From contig DATNGZ010000016.1 of assembly GCA_035605695.1 (NCBI GenBank), positions 62,001-126,000 of the forward strand: a stretch of DNA of 64,000 nucleotides. Reading direction: 5' to 3'. Positions 17,591 to 25,790 of this stretch are shown here, in pieces. The notes below the pieces were generated by a model. The model had not been told where the DNA came from and did not search any database. It saw nothing but the letters and a program-made list of their open reading frames with translations. Both the position numbers and the translations under genes were made by a program. The DNA is from VRUE01 sp035605695. Its GTDB lineage: Bacteria; Actinomycetota; Thermoleophilia; Solirubrobacterales; 70-9. Positions within the stretch are counted from its first letter, which is position 1. Each line of letters opens with the position of its first letter.

Positions 17591-17701
17591 TAGGCGGGCT
17601 TGGGTTTTGATTTGAGTCGAACCGGTCTTTCCCCGGTGGTGGTGGGCCTGGCGAGTGTGCCTCTGGGGACCGACCAGGCTCCTCGGCGCTACGAAGTCGT
17701 T

Positions 17702-19366
17702 TCAGACCTCGACGACGACGGGGATGATCATCGGTCGCCGGTGCAGCTTTTTGTAGACGAGGCCGGCGACTGCGTCGTGAAGGTCTTCCTGGATCAGGTG
17801 CAGCTCGCGGGTGCCGGCGTTGGCGGCGTCCTCGAGGCAGTCCTCGACCACGTCCTTGAGCTCCTCGACCAGGGCATCGGCCTCCTCGAGGAAGGCGACG
17901 CCGCGAAAGAGCACTTCCGGGTCGGCGACGACCTGGCCGTCGTCGGAGGAGATCGTCGCGACGACGATGAAGATGCCGTCGGCGGAGATCTCGCGCCGGT
18001 CGCGTAGGGCGACGTCATCGGGCTCACCGACGTTGACCCCATCGACGTAGATCACGCCGGCGTGAATGTCCTCGCCGAAGCCCGCCCCGTTCTGGTCGAG
18101 TTCCAGCGGCAGGCCATTGCGGCCCTGGAAGATGCTCTCGGAGGCGATGCCGACCGATTCGGCCAGCTCGGCGTGCAGGCGCAGACGTTGGTGATCACCG
18201 TGAACGGGCAGCACGTAGCGCGGTTTGGTCAGGTTGAGCATCAGTTTCAGCTCCTCCTGCCAGCCGTGGCCGGAGGCGTGAATTGGGGCCTGTTTCGCCG
18301 TCACCACGCTGGCGCCGATCTCGTAGATGCGGTCGATCGTCTCGTTCACCGCGCGCTCGTTGCCGGGCACTGGAGTGGCCGAGAAGACGACGGTGTCGCC
18401 GGAGTGCAGCTCGACGTCGCGGTGATCGTTGTTGGCCATCCGTCGCAGCGCCGAGAGTGGCTCGCCCTGGCTACCGGTCGAGATCACGACGACCTTCTCG
18501 TCGGGGAAGTTCTCGATCTCGCGCGGCTGGATGAAGAGTCCCGAAGGCGCGTTGGCGATACCCAGATTGGAGGCGATGTTGAAGTTTTTGCGCATCGAGC
18601 GGCCGACCAGGGCGACGCGGCGATCGAGCTTTACCGCCGCGTCGATCACCTGCTGCACGCGGTGGATATTGGAGGCGAAGGAGGTGACGATGATTCGTCC
18701 CTCGCAATTGGAAAAGGTCTCGAGCAGGGCCGGGCCGACACTCGACTCCGAGGGCGCGACCCCGGGCCGGTCGGCGTTGGTCGAGTCGCCACAGAGCAGC
18801 AGTAGGCCGTCACGACCGACTTCGGCCAGGCGTGAGATGTCAGCCGGCCGACCGTCGACCGGGGTCTGGTCGAACTTGTAGTCACCGGTCATCAGCATCG
18901 TGCCGACCTCGGTGGTGAGCAGGACGCCGCGCGCGTCAGGGATCGAGTGCGAGAGGTGGACCAGCTCCAGCTCGAAGGGGCCGGCCTTGACTTTGTCGCC
19001 GGCCGGCAGCTCCTCCAGCGGCGCGTCCTTGAGCTTGTGCTCGTCGAGCTTGGAGCGGACCATGCCGATCGTCAGCAGGCCGCCGTAGATCACTGGCGGC
19101 ATGCCGATCTCACGCAGCACGTAGGGCAGTGCGCCGACGTGGTCCTCGTGGCCGTGGGTGAGCACGATCGCCTCGATGTCGTCGGCGCGATCACGCAGGT
19201 ATGAGAAGTCGGGTAGGACCAGGTCGATGCCGAGCATCTCGGCGGTCGGGAACATCAGGCCGGTGTCGACGACGATGATGCGGCCGTCGAACTCGACCAC
19301 GGTCATGTTCTTGCCGATCTCGCCCAGTCCTCCGAGCGGCAGCACGCGGAGCTTGCGGCCCGGCAC
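17702..19366 (-). CDS. rnj: Ribonuclease J
   Basis: MBL/beta-CASP ribonuclease of 554 residues with 5'-3' exonuclease and endonuclease activity in mRNA decay and rRNA maturation. The metal motif LTHGHEDHVGALPYVL lies near residue 72, a beta-CASP region follows, and GHGWQEELKLM and PVHGDHQRL belong to the RNase J core. The C-terminal oligomerisation domain is present. The GTG at 19366 overlaps the TAG stop of dapA by one base (TAGTG), so translation is probably coupled. Other RNA-metabolism genes (pnp, rpsO, nrnA) lie upstream on the same strand. Confidence 0.95.
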   Translation of the reverse strand: MPGRKLRVLPLGGLGEIGKNMTVVEFDGRIIVVDTGLMFPTAEMLGIDLVLPDFSYLRDRADDIEAIVLTHGHEDHVGALPYVLREIGMPPVIYGGLLTIGMVRSKLDEHKLKDAPLEELPAGDKVKAGPFELELVHLSHSIPDARGVLLTTEVGTMLMTGDYKFDQTPVDGRPADISRLAEVGRDGLLLLCGDSTNADRPGVAPSESSVGPALLETFSNCEGRIIVTSFASNIHRVQQVIDAAVKLDRRVALVGRSMRKNFNIASNLGIANAPSGLFIQPREIENFPDEKVVVISTGSQGEPLSALRRMANNDHRDVELHSGDTVVFSATPVPGNERAVNETIDRIYEIGASVVTAKQAPIHASGHGWQEELKLMLNLTKPRYVLPVHGDHQRLRLHAELAESVGIASESIFQGRNGLPLELDQNGAGFGEDIHAGVIYVDGVNVGEPDDVALRDRREISADGIFIVVATISSDDGQVVADPEVLFRGVAFLEEADALVEELKDVVEDCLEDAANAGTRELHLIQEDLHDAVAGLVYKKLHRRPMIIPVVVEV

Positions 19367-20244
19367 TAGGAGGTCACCGGAGTCAGTCCGACGCTCTCCA
19401 GCGCCGCCTGCATGGTCGCCCGTTGCTCCGTGTCGGCGGGCACCAGGGGAAGTCGCAAAGTATCGGTCGGGATCAGGCCCATCATCGCCAGGCCGGCCTT
19501 GACCGGGATCGGGTTGGTGGTGATGCCGATCGCGGCGTAGAGCTGGCGCAACCCGGCGTCGATCTCGCGGGCGCGGTCGATCTCTCCCGCCTGCGCCGCA
19601 TCCCACATCTCGCGCATCTGCGGACCGACCAGATGCGAAGCGACGAGGATGCCTCCGGCGCCGCCCAGTTCAAGCGTCTTGAGGAAGACATCGTCGTTAC
19701 CGGCGAGGATCTCCATGCCCTCGATCGGCTGCATCTCGTCGTTGTTGGCCTGCTTGACCGCGACGACGTTGTCGATCTTGGCCAGCTCAGCGAGCTGCGC
19801 GGGCGGGACGTTGACGACCACCCGCGAGGGGATGTTGTAGGCGATGATCGGAAGGTCTGGAATGGCCGCGGCAATCGTCTCGAAGTGGGCTTGGATGCCG
19901 GCGGGATTGGGCTTGTTGTAGTAGGGCGTGACAATCAGAGCTGCGTCTGCTCCTGCCTCGGCGGCGCCCTTAGTCAACTCAATTGAGTGGCGTGTGTCGT
20001 TGGTTCCGGTGCCGCAGACCAGCAGGACCTCCTCGCCGACCTCGTTACGCAGAGCGCGCAGTAGGACCAGCGCCTCCTCGTCGGTCAGCGTCGGCGCCTC
20101 CCCGGTCGTCGCGGAGACGACCAGGCCGTGCGAGCCGTGCTCGAGCAGGAAGGTCGCCAGGCTCAGGGCCGCGTTCTCGTCGATCGCGCCGCCCTCCTTG
20201 AAAGGCGTCGCCATTGCAGTGAGAACGCCGCGAATCTCCTTCAT
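19366..20244 (-). CDS. dapA: 4-hydroxy-tetrahydrodipicolinate synthase
   Basis: First committed enzyme of the diaminopimelate/lysine pathway, condensing pyruvate with aspartate semialdehyde; 292 residues. Visible are the TTGEAPTLT loop, the catalytic tyrosine in IIAYNIPSR and the Schiff-base lysine in VVAVKQANND. The ATG at 20244 is chosen because the upstream 65-residue extension is not family-like and TACCCT lies 6 nt before it. It lies downstream of dapB and runs into RNase J by a TAGTG overlap. Confidence 0.96.
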   Translation of the reverse strand: MKEIRGVLTAMATPFKEGGAIDENAALSLATFLLEHGSHGLVVSATTGEAPTLTDEEALVLLRALRNEVGEEVLLVCGTGTNDTRHSIELTKGAAEAGADAALIVTPYYNKPNPAGIQAHFETIAAAIPDLPIIAYNIPSRVVVNVPPAQLAELAKIDNVVAVKQANNDEMQPIEGMEILAGNDDVFLKTLELGGAGGILVASHLVGPQMREMWDAAQAGEIDRAREIDAGLRQLYAAIGITTNPIPVKAGLAMMGLIPTDTLRLPLVPADTEQRATMQAALESVGLTPVTS

Positions 20245-20250
20245 CGGGCC

Positions 20251-20256
20251 AGGGTA
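20251..20256 (-). promoter_or_regulatory. -10 box of dapA (TACCCT)
   Basis: TACCCT lies 6 nt before the dapA ATG at 20244, in the 34-bp gap below dapB. Confidence 0.4.
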
Positions 20257-20278
20257 TCGCGAGAGGCTGGACGGGGAC

Positions 20279-20944
20279 TCAAAGCAGCTTCTCCAGCCCG
20301 ACCGTGAAGCGGTCGTTGAGTCCGCCGACCTTTTGCACGGCGAGCAGCACACCGGGCATGAAGGAGCGGCGGTCGATCGAGTCGTGGCGGAGGCTGAGCG
20401 TCTGACCGGCGCCGCCGAAGACGACCTCCTGGTGGGCAACCAGACCGGGCAGGCGCACCGAGTGAATCGGCTCGTGAACGTGTCCGCCGGCGGCCGAGAT
20501 CAGCTCCGCAGTGCGCTTCGCCGTGCCTGATGGCGCATCGAGCTTCCTGTCGTGGTGCAGCTCGATGATCTCGCACTCGGGCATGTGCGGAGCGATCTTC
20601 TGCGCAACCTCCATCAACAGCACCGCTCCGATCGCGAAGTTGGGGGCGACGAAGCAGTTTGCCTGCGAGGCCTCAGCCGCTTGGCGCAGCTCTTCGAGGT
20701 CGAAGCCGGTCGTGCCGACGACGACGTGAACGCCGGCCTCGAGGCAGGCCACAGCGTTGGCAAGGGCGGTTTCGGGAGTGGTGAAGTCAACGACGACGTC
20801 GACATCGCCAAGCGTGTCGGCGAGCGCGACGCCAAGCGCTGGGTCGGCCTTGGCGGCGAGCTCGGTGTCCTCCGCTCCCTCGACGGTCTCGCAGACGGCT
20901 TGGCCCATGCGTCCGGCGGCACCGGACACGGCAACGCGAATCAT
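20279..20944 (-). CDS. dapB: 4-hydroxy-tetrahydrodipicolinate reductase
   Basis: Reduces the DapA product to tetrahydrodipicolinate with NAD(P)H, the substrate of a DapL aminotransferase. The nucleotide-binding motif GAAGRMG is at residues 8-14, VVGTTGF near 75 and the catalytic ELHHDRKLDAPSGTA near 147. At 221 residues it is shorter than most DapB proteins (about 245), but the core motifs are complete. The ATG overlaps the stop of the M16 peptidase gene by 4 bp. With dapA it forms one of two DAP loci in the window. Confidence 0.96.
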   Translation of the reverse strand: MIRVAVSGAAGRMGQAVCETVEGAEDTELAAKADPALGVALADTLGDVDVVVDFTTPETALANAVACLEAGVHVVVGTTGFDLEELRQAAEASQANCFVAPNFAIGAVLLMEVAQKIAPHMPECEIIELHHDRKLDAPSGTAKRTAELISAAGGHVHEPIHSVRLPGLVAHQEVVFGGAGQTLSLRHDSIDRRSFMPGVLLAVQKVGGLNDRFTVGLEKLL

Positions 20945-22215
20945 GCTGCGACCAATGCCTCGCTGACCGGGGCGAGGGAATCACGGAAGCGGCTCTCGTC
21001 GCGGCCAACGCAGGCGGCGGAGAGCCGCTCTGGGCGGTAGAGCTCCTGCGCCAGCGCGGTCAGGTCGTCGACGCTGACGGCGTCGACCTTGGCGAGCATC
21101 TGATCGAGGTCATCGATCGGCAGTCCGAACAGGGTCGCGCGGGAGATCCGCGCCATCCGGGCCGCGGTCGACTCGGAGGTGAGCACGAGGCGTCCCTTGA
21201 CGTTCTCCTTGCCGCGGCGCAGCTCCTCGGCGGAGACCGGCTCACTGCGCAGCCGTGCCAGCTCGGCGCCGATGATCGAGCAGGCCTCCTCGACGTTGTC
21301 CTCCCTAGTGCCGACGTAGCTGGCGATCAGGCCGGAGTCGGTGTACTGCTCGCTGTAGGAACCGACTGCGTAGGCCAAGCCGCGCTTCTCGCGCACCTCG
21401 CGAAAGAGCCGCGAGGAGCTGGAGCCGCCGAAGATCGAGTCGAGCACCGCGAGGCCATAGCGGCGCTCGTCGTCGCGGGTGATCCCGGGCGCGCCAAAGC
21501 AGATGTGGTACTGCTCGGTGTCCTTCTCGTAGAAGCACCGCCGCGCGGCATCCTCGGGCTTGACGGCGGCCTGCCCGTTCGTCCCGCCAGTTGAGGGAGC
21601 GACGAGGCGCTCGGAAAGCTCGGCGATCCGAGCGTGATCGATATTGCCGGCGGCACCGACAACGATATTGGCGCCGGTGTAGCGGGCGCTGCGGTAGGCC
21701 TCGATATCGGGCACCGGGACGGAGCTGATCACCTCGGCCTCGCCGAGCACCCGGCGGCCGAGGGGATGGTCGCCGAAGACGGCCTCGGCGAGGATGTCGT
21801 GGACGCGGTCCTGCGGCTCGTCCTCGTACATCGCGATCTCCTCCAGCACAACGTCGCGCTCGGAGTCGATTTCGGGATAGGTCGGCGCCAGCAGCATCTC
21901 GGCCAGTAGGTCGAAGACCTCCTCGGTGTGCTCGTCGAGGAAGCGGGCGTGCAGGTGGGTGGTCTCCTTGCCCGTGGCGGCGTTGACCGAGGCGCCCAGC
22001 CCGTCGAGCTTCTCGGCTATCTCGATCGCCGAGAAGCGAGCCGTGCCCTTGAACAGCAGGTGCTCGAGGAAATGCGAGATCCCCGCTTGCGGCGGGGTCT
22101 CGTTGCGCGAGCCGGTGCGCACCCAGAGCCCGAGCGCGACGGATCGCACCGAGGGTACCTCCTCGGTGACGACCCGTACGCCCGAACTCTGCTCAGTTAG
22201 CTGCGGTGCGCTCAA
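20941..22215 (-). CDS. M16-family zinc metallopeptidase
   Basis: Pitrilysin/processing-peptidase family protein of 424 residues. The inverted zinc motif HFLEHLLFKGT (near residue 48) and the downstream glutamate in the DSERDVVLEEIAMYED region are intact, so it should be catalytically active. The C-terminal half has the usual second M16 domain. Homologues next to pnp and dapA/dapB are common in Gram-positive bacteria, but the substrate is unknown. It starts 9 bp after pnp ends and overlaps dapB by 4 bp, so the group is probably one transcript. Confidence 0.92.
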   Translation of the reverse strand: MSAPQLTEQSSGVRVVTEEVPSVRSVALGLWVRTGSRNETPPQAGISHFLEHLLFKGTARFSAIEIAEKLDGLGASVNAATGKETTHLHARFLDEHTEEVFDLLAEMLLAPTYPEIDSERDVVLEEIAMYEDEPQDRVHDILAEAVFGDHPLGRRVLGEAEVISSVPVPDIEAYRSARYTGANIVVGAAGNIDHARIAELSERLVAPSTGGTNGQAAVKPEDAARRCFYEKDTEQYHICFGAPGITRDDERRYGLAVLDSIFGGSSSSRLFREVREKRGLAYAVGSYSEQYTDSGLIASYVGTREDNVEEACSIIGAELARLRSEPVSAEELRRGKENVKGRLVLTSESTAARMARISRATLFGLPIDDLDQMLAKVDAVSVDDLTALAQELYRPERLSAACVGRDESRFRDSLAPVSEALVAA

Positions 22216-22224
22216 TGCTCGTAC

Positions 22225-24474
22225 TTAGCCGCGTCGCTCGCGGTCGCCACCGCGGGGGCGGCGTCCCTCGCGGCTGCCGCCACGGCCGCCGCGGTCGCCG
22301 CCGTTGCGGCGCGGGCCACCGTCACCGGAACCGACCGAGGCCAGTTCCTCGGGGCTCTTACCGGCGACCGAGGGGTCCTCGGAGAGGCGCAGGCCGATGC
22401 GGCCACGCTCGCGGTCGACCTCGACTACGGTGACGTCGATCACCTCGCCGGCGCTGAGCACGTCGTCGACCGAGTCGACCCGCTCACCTGGCTTGACGTT
22501 GGAGATGTGCAGCAGGCCGTCGGTGCCCTTGACCAGCTCGACGAAGGCGCCGAAGGTGGTCGTCTTGACGACCTTGGCGGCGTTGTAGCGGTCGCCGACT
22601 TCGGCCTCCTTAGTCATCGACTCGATCCGGGCGACGCAGGCTTCGACCAGCGAGCCGGTCGGGGCGTAAATGCGAATCGTGCCGTCGTCCTCGACGTCGA
22701 TTTCGGCCTCGAACTCCTCGCAGAGGGCGCGGATGGTTTCGCCACCCTTACCGATCACGGCGCCGATCTTCTCCTGATCGATCTTGATTGCTTCGATCCG
22801 CGGCGCGTGCTGGGAGAGCTGCTCGCGCGGCCCGTCAATCGCCTCGGCCATCTTGCCGAGGATGAACTGACGGCCCTTGTTGGCCTGCTCCAGCGCGTCG
22901 GTGAGAATCTCAAAGGTGACGCCGGTGATCTTGATGTCCATCTGCAGAGCGGTGATCCCGTCCGCGGTACCGGCAACCTTGAAGTCCATGTCGCCGAGGT
23001 GGTCCTCGACGCCGGCGATGTCGGTAAGGACGATGTAGTCGTCACCCTCCTTGATCAGCCCCATTGCCACGCCGGCGACGGGAGCCGTGACCGGAACACC
23101 GGCGGCCTGCAGGGCCATCGACGATGCGCAAACCGAGCCCATCGAAGAGGAGCCGTTGGACTCGAGCGTCTCGGAGACGACCCGGATCACGTAGGGGAAG
23201 TCCTCTTCGTTTGGGATCGTCGCCACCAGGGCGCGCTCGGCGAGGGCACCGTGACCGATGTCGCGACGCTTCGGGCCGCGCATGAAGCCGGCCTCCCCGA
23301 CCGAGAAGGGCGGGAAGTTGTAGTGGTGCCAGAACTTCTTTGAGGTCTCCAGGCCGAGCGTGTCGATGCGCATGTCCATGCGCGTCGTGCCCAGCGCGGC
23401 GTTGGAGAGGATCTGGGTCTCACCGCGGGTGAACAGCGCTGAACCGTGTACGCGGGGCGAGATGTCGACCTCGCACTCGATCGGCCGGATCTCGTCTTGG
23501 GCGCGACCGTCGGGGCGCTTCTTATCGACGGCGATTGCCTTGCGGATCGTGTCCTTCTCGATCGAGGCGAAGGCTGCCTTGACTTCGGCGACCCGCTTCT
23601 CGTCGACCTCGCCGGCGTCGTCCGGGACCGCGTACTTGCCGACTACCTCGTCCTTGACCTTGTCGATCGCCTCGTAGCGCTCCAGCTTGCCCTCGGTCGC
23701 GATCGCGTCGACCAGAGCCTGGCCGTGGGAGGAGCGGATGTCGCTGAGCAGGCCCTCGTCGATCTTGGGGGCCTCAACCTCGATCTTCTCCTTGCCGGCC
23801 TTCTGCTGCAGCTCCTCCATCGCGGCAGTGAGCTTCTTGATCTCACCGTGGGCGATGTCAAGCGCGTCGAGAATCTCCTGCTCGGTGACGCCGTTGGCGC
23901 CGGCCTCAACCATCAGAATCGCCTCGTCGGTGCCGGCGACGATCAGGTCGAGGTCGAGCTCGGCGAGGTCCTCCTCGGAGGGGTTGACGACGAAGTCGCC
24001 GTCGAGCTTGCCGATCCGCACCGCGCCGACGTGGGCGGCGACGGGAACCGGGGAGATCGCCAGCGCCGCCGAGGCGCCGTTCATCGCGAGGATGTCGTAG
24101 GGGTTGACCTGGTCAACCGACATCGGGATCGCGACGAGCTGGGTCTCGTAGTGCCAGCCCTTGGGGAACAGCGGCCGGATCGGCCGGTCGATCATGCGGG
24201 CGGTCAGGGTCGCCTTCTCACCTGAACGGCCCTCCCGACGGAAGAATGAGCCGGGGATCTTGCCCGCGGCGTACATCCGCTCCTCGACGTCGACGGTAAG
24301 GGGAAGGAAGTCCACGTCGCGCAGATTCCCGACGGTTGCGGTGCAGAGCACCATCGTGTCGCCGGCCTGAACCACGACCGCGCCACCCGCCTGCTTCGCG
24401 AGTTTTCCGGTCTCGAAGGAAATCTGGCTGTCGCCGATGTCCGCCGAAACGCGGGTTACGTCAAACATGCTCAT
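22225..24474 (-). CDS. pnp: Polyribonucleotide nucleotidyltransferase (PNPase)
   Basis: Phosphorolytic 3'-5' exoribonuclease of 749 residues. It contains two RNase PH-like domains with an alpha-helical linker, a KH domain (about 560-620, with AVIGKGGETIRAL) and an S1 domain (about 625-695), then an Arg/Gly-rich tail (about 715-749) that may bind RNA. The ATG at 24474 is preceded by GAGGTAGG; a second ATG two codons later is possible. The leader forms stable hairpins. Together with RNase J it supplies much of the cell's mRNA decay capacity. Confidence 0.97.
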   Translation of the reverse strand: MSMFDVTRVSADIGDSQISFETGKLAKQAGGAVVVQAGDTMVLCTATVGNLRDVDFLPLTVDVEERMYAAGKIPGSFFRREGRSGEKATLTARMIDRPIRPLFPKGWHYETQLVAIPMSVDQVNPYDILAMNGASAALAISPVPVAAHVGAVRIGKLDGDFVVNPSEEDLAELDLDLIVAGTDEAILMVEAGANGVTEQEILDALDIAHGEIKKLTAAMEELQQKAGKEKIEVEAPKIDEGLLSDIRSSHGQALVDAIATEGKLERYEAIDKVKDEVVGKYAVPDDAGEVDEKRVAEVKAAFASIEKDTIRKAIAVDKKRPDGRAQDEIRPIECEVDISPRVHGSALFTRGETQILSNAALGTTRMDMRIDTLGLETSKKFWHHYNFPPFSVGEAGFMRGPKRRDIGHGALAERALVATIPNEEDFPYVIRVVSETLESNGSSSMGSVCASSMALQAAGVPVTAPVAGVAMGLIKEGDDYIVLTDIAGVEDHLGDMDFKVAGTADGITALQMDIKITGVTFEILTDALEQANKGRQFILGKMAEAIDGPREQLSQHAPRIEAIKIDQEKIGAVIGKGGETIRALCEEFEAEIDVEDDGTIRIYAPTGSLVEACVARIESMTKEAEVGDRYNAAKVVKTTTFGAFVELVKGTDGLLHISNVKPGERVDSVDDVLSAGEVIDVTVVEVDRERGRIGLRLSEDPSVAGKSPEELASVGSGDGGPRRNGGDRGGRGGSREGRRPRGGDRERRG

Positions 24475-24489
24475 TTAGTTGTCCTACCT

Positions 24490-24560
24490 CCGGCCGCCCG
24501 GATGGCGGCCATCTGCTTTCAGAACTCTCGTTCTCTTTCAAAAAGAGAGTACACAAGGGC
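24490..24560 (-). promoter_or_regulatory. Hairpins in the pnp leader
   Basis: The gap between the DsbA-like gene and pnp can fold into a CTCTTT/AAAGAG hairpin and then a GGCCGCC/GGCGGCC hairpin ending directly before the ribosome site. In other bacteria pnp leaders carry hairpins used for autoregulation; that role here is inference. Confidence 0.4.
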
Positions 24561-24562
24561 GC

Positions 24563-24979
24563 TCAGTCGAAGATTGCGGGGGTTCCGGTGACGCCGGCGC
24601 GGATTCCGGACTCGAAGTCGCGCCTGACTCGTGCGGCGATTGAGGCGGAGCGGCGGTCGGCCTCGAAGCGTTCCAGGTCCAGCCCGAGCCGCTCGACCCG
24701 CTGCCAGAGGTGCGGGTCGTCGACGTGGCCGCGGTCCGCGTAGAGCGCGTCGACCATCGCGAAGAATCGGCCCTGCAGGCCCGCTGCCTCCGCCGCGGCG
24801 TGCAACGCGGGTGAGCGCGGGTGCTTGCTGGCGACCGGGAAGTGTCGAAAGACGACCGTCGCCTCACGTTTGGAGATCTCCACCCAGGCCGAGGCGCAGT
24901 GCGGACAACCGAGATCGGCATAGACGATCAGCTCGGGCCCCTCCCCCTTGCGGTGATCGTCCGGCCCGGCCGGCGGCAC
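24563..24979 (-). CDS. DsbA-like thioredoxin-fold oxidoreductase, short C-terminus
   Basis: Thioredoxin-fold protein of about 138 residues with the redox motif CPHC (in YADLGCPHCASAW), a DsbA-type helical insertion and the cis-proline loop GVTGTPAIF. The reading frame stops two residues after that loop, so the last strand and helix normally present in the family are missing. The start is uncertain: GTG at 24979 is given, while the family's usual N-terminus would lie a few codons upstream, overlapping ahpE. No signal peptide is seen. It could be a reduced cytosolic oxidoreductase working with the adjacent peroxiredoxin. Confidence 0.7.
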   Translation of the reverse strand: MPPAGPDDHRKGEGPELIVYADLGCPHCASAWVEISKREATVVFRHFPVASKHPRSPALHAAAEAAGLQGRFFAMVDALYADRGHVDDPHLWQRVERLGLDLERFEADRRSASIAARVRRDFESGIRAGVTGTPAIFD

Positions 24980-25002
24980 CGCGGCGCTGGTCAGGTCGGG
25001 CG

Positions 25003-25452
25003 TCAGGAGAGCGCGTCGAAAATCAGGTTGGCGCCGGGAATCTCCAGCGGCGTCGGCGACTCGTGCACCCACTCGATCGTGCCCTCCGCGTCAACGAGGA
25101 CCAGCGAGCGGTTGGCGTGGCCGACCTTCTCGATGTAGGCGCCGTAGGCGCGGGCGACCTCGCCCTTGGGCTCGAAGTCGGCGAGCAGCGGCGTGTCGAT
25201 GCCGAGCTTCTCCTGGAAGGCCTTGTGAGCGAAGCCGCTGTCGACGCTGATCCCGACCATCTGCACGCCCTTGGCCTCGATCTCCGGCTTGACCTCCTGG
25301 TAAATCGAGAGCTGGTCGCTACAGACGGGACTGAAGTCAAGCGGGTAGAAGACGAGGAGGACCTTCTTGCCGCGAAAGTCGGAGAGCGAGACCTTCTCCC
25401 CGTCCTGGTTGCGAAGGGTGAACTCGGGTGCCGGTTGCCCGGCGGCGATCAT
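25003..25452 (-). CDS. Peroxiredoxin, AhpE-like one-cysteine type
   Basis: Peroxiredoxin of 149 residues. The peroxidatic cysteine lies in DFSPVCSDQ, the pattern typical of AhpE from mycobacteria rather than of Bcp. No second cysteine in a resolving position is apparent. It reduces hydroperoxides and needs an external thiol donor, for which the adjacent DsbA/thioredoxin-fold protein is a candidate. The ATG overlaps the rpsO stop by 4 bp, so it is expressed with ribosomal protein S15, an unusual partner. Confidence 0.9.
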   Translation of the reverse strand: MIAAGQPAPEFTLRNQDGEKVSLSDFRGKKVLLVFYPLDFSPVCSDQLSIYQEVKPEIEAKGVQMVGISVDSGFAHKAFQEKLGIDTPLLADFEPKGEVARAYGAYIEKVGHANRSLVLVDAEGTIEWVHESPTPLEIPGANLIFDALS

Positions 25453-25718
25453 CTGCGCAGGCCGAGTTCGGCAACCAGGGCGCGGTAGCGCTCCAGGTCA
25501 TGGCGCTCGAGGTAGCGCAGCATGCGGCGGCGCTTGCCCACCAGCATCAAGAGACCGCGACGCGAGTGGTGATCCTTGGCGTGCGTGCGCAGGTGCTCGG
25601 TGAGTTCATTGATCCGCTCGGTGAGCAGGGCGACCTGAACCTCGGCTGAGCCGGTATCGCCATCGGCGCGACCGTACTTGCCGATCAGCTCGTCTTTTTT
25701 CTCCTTGGTCAGGCCCAT
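25449..25718 (-). CDS. rpsO: 30S ribosomal protein S15
   Basis: Primary 16S rRNA-binding protein of 89 residues. The family motifs TGSAEVQVALLTERI, HLRTHAKDHHSRRGLL and KRRRMLRYL are present. rpsO is commonly followed directly by pnp; here ahpE and the DsbA-like gene are inserted between them. The leader can form a GCTCC/GGAGC hairpin shortly before the start, but I cannot assign it as an S15 operator. Confidence 0.98.
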   Translation of the reverse strand: MGLTKEKKDELIGKYGRADGDTGSAEVQVALLTERINELTEHLRTHAKDHHSRRGLLMLVGKRRRMLRYLERHDLERYRALVAELGLRR

Positions 25719-25790
25719 TTCGTAAAAAGTGCCGCGCTCCTAATGGAGCTGACGGCCGCTGGAAGCTAGCACAGACCAGGTCCGGGACCG

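Noticed and set aside
24980..25072. ATG at 25072 as start of the DsbA-like gene
   Set aside because: It would overlap ahpE by 70 bp and adds residues unlike the family; a nearer start is more likely, though not certain.
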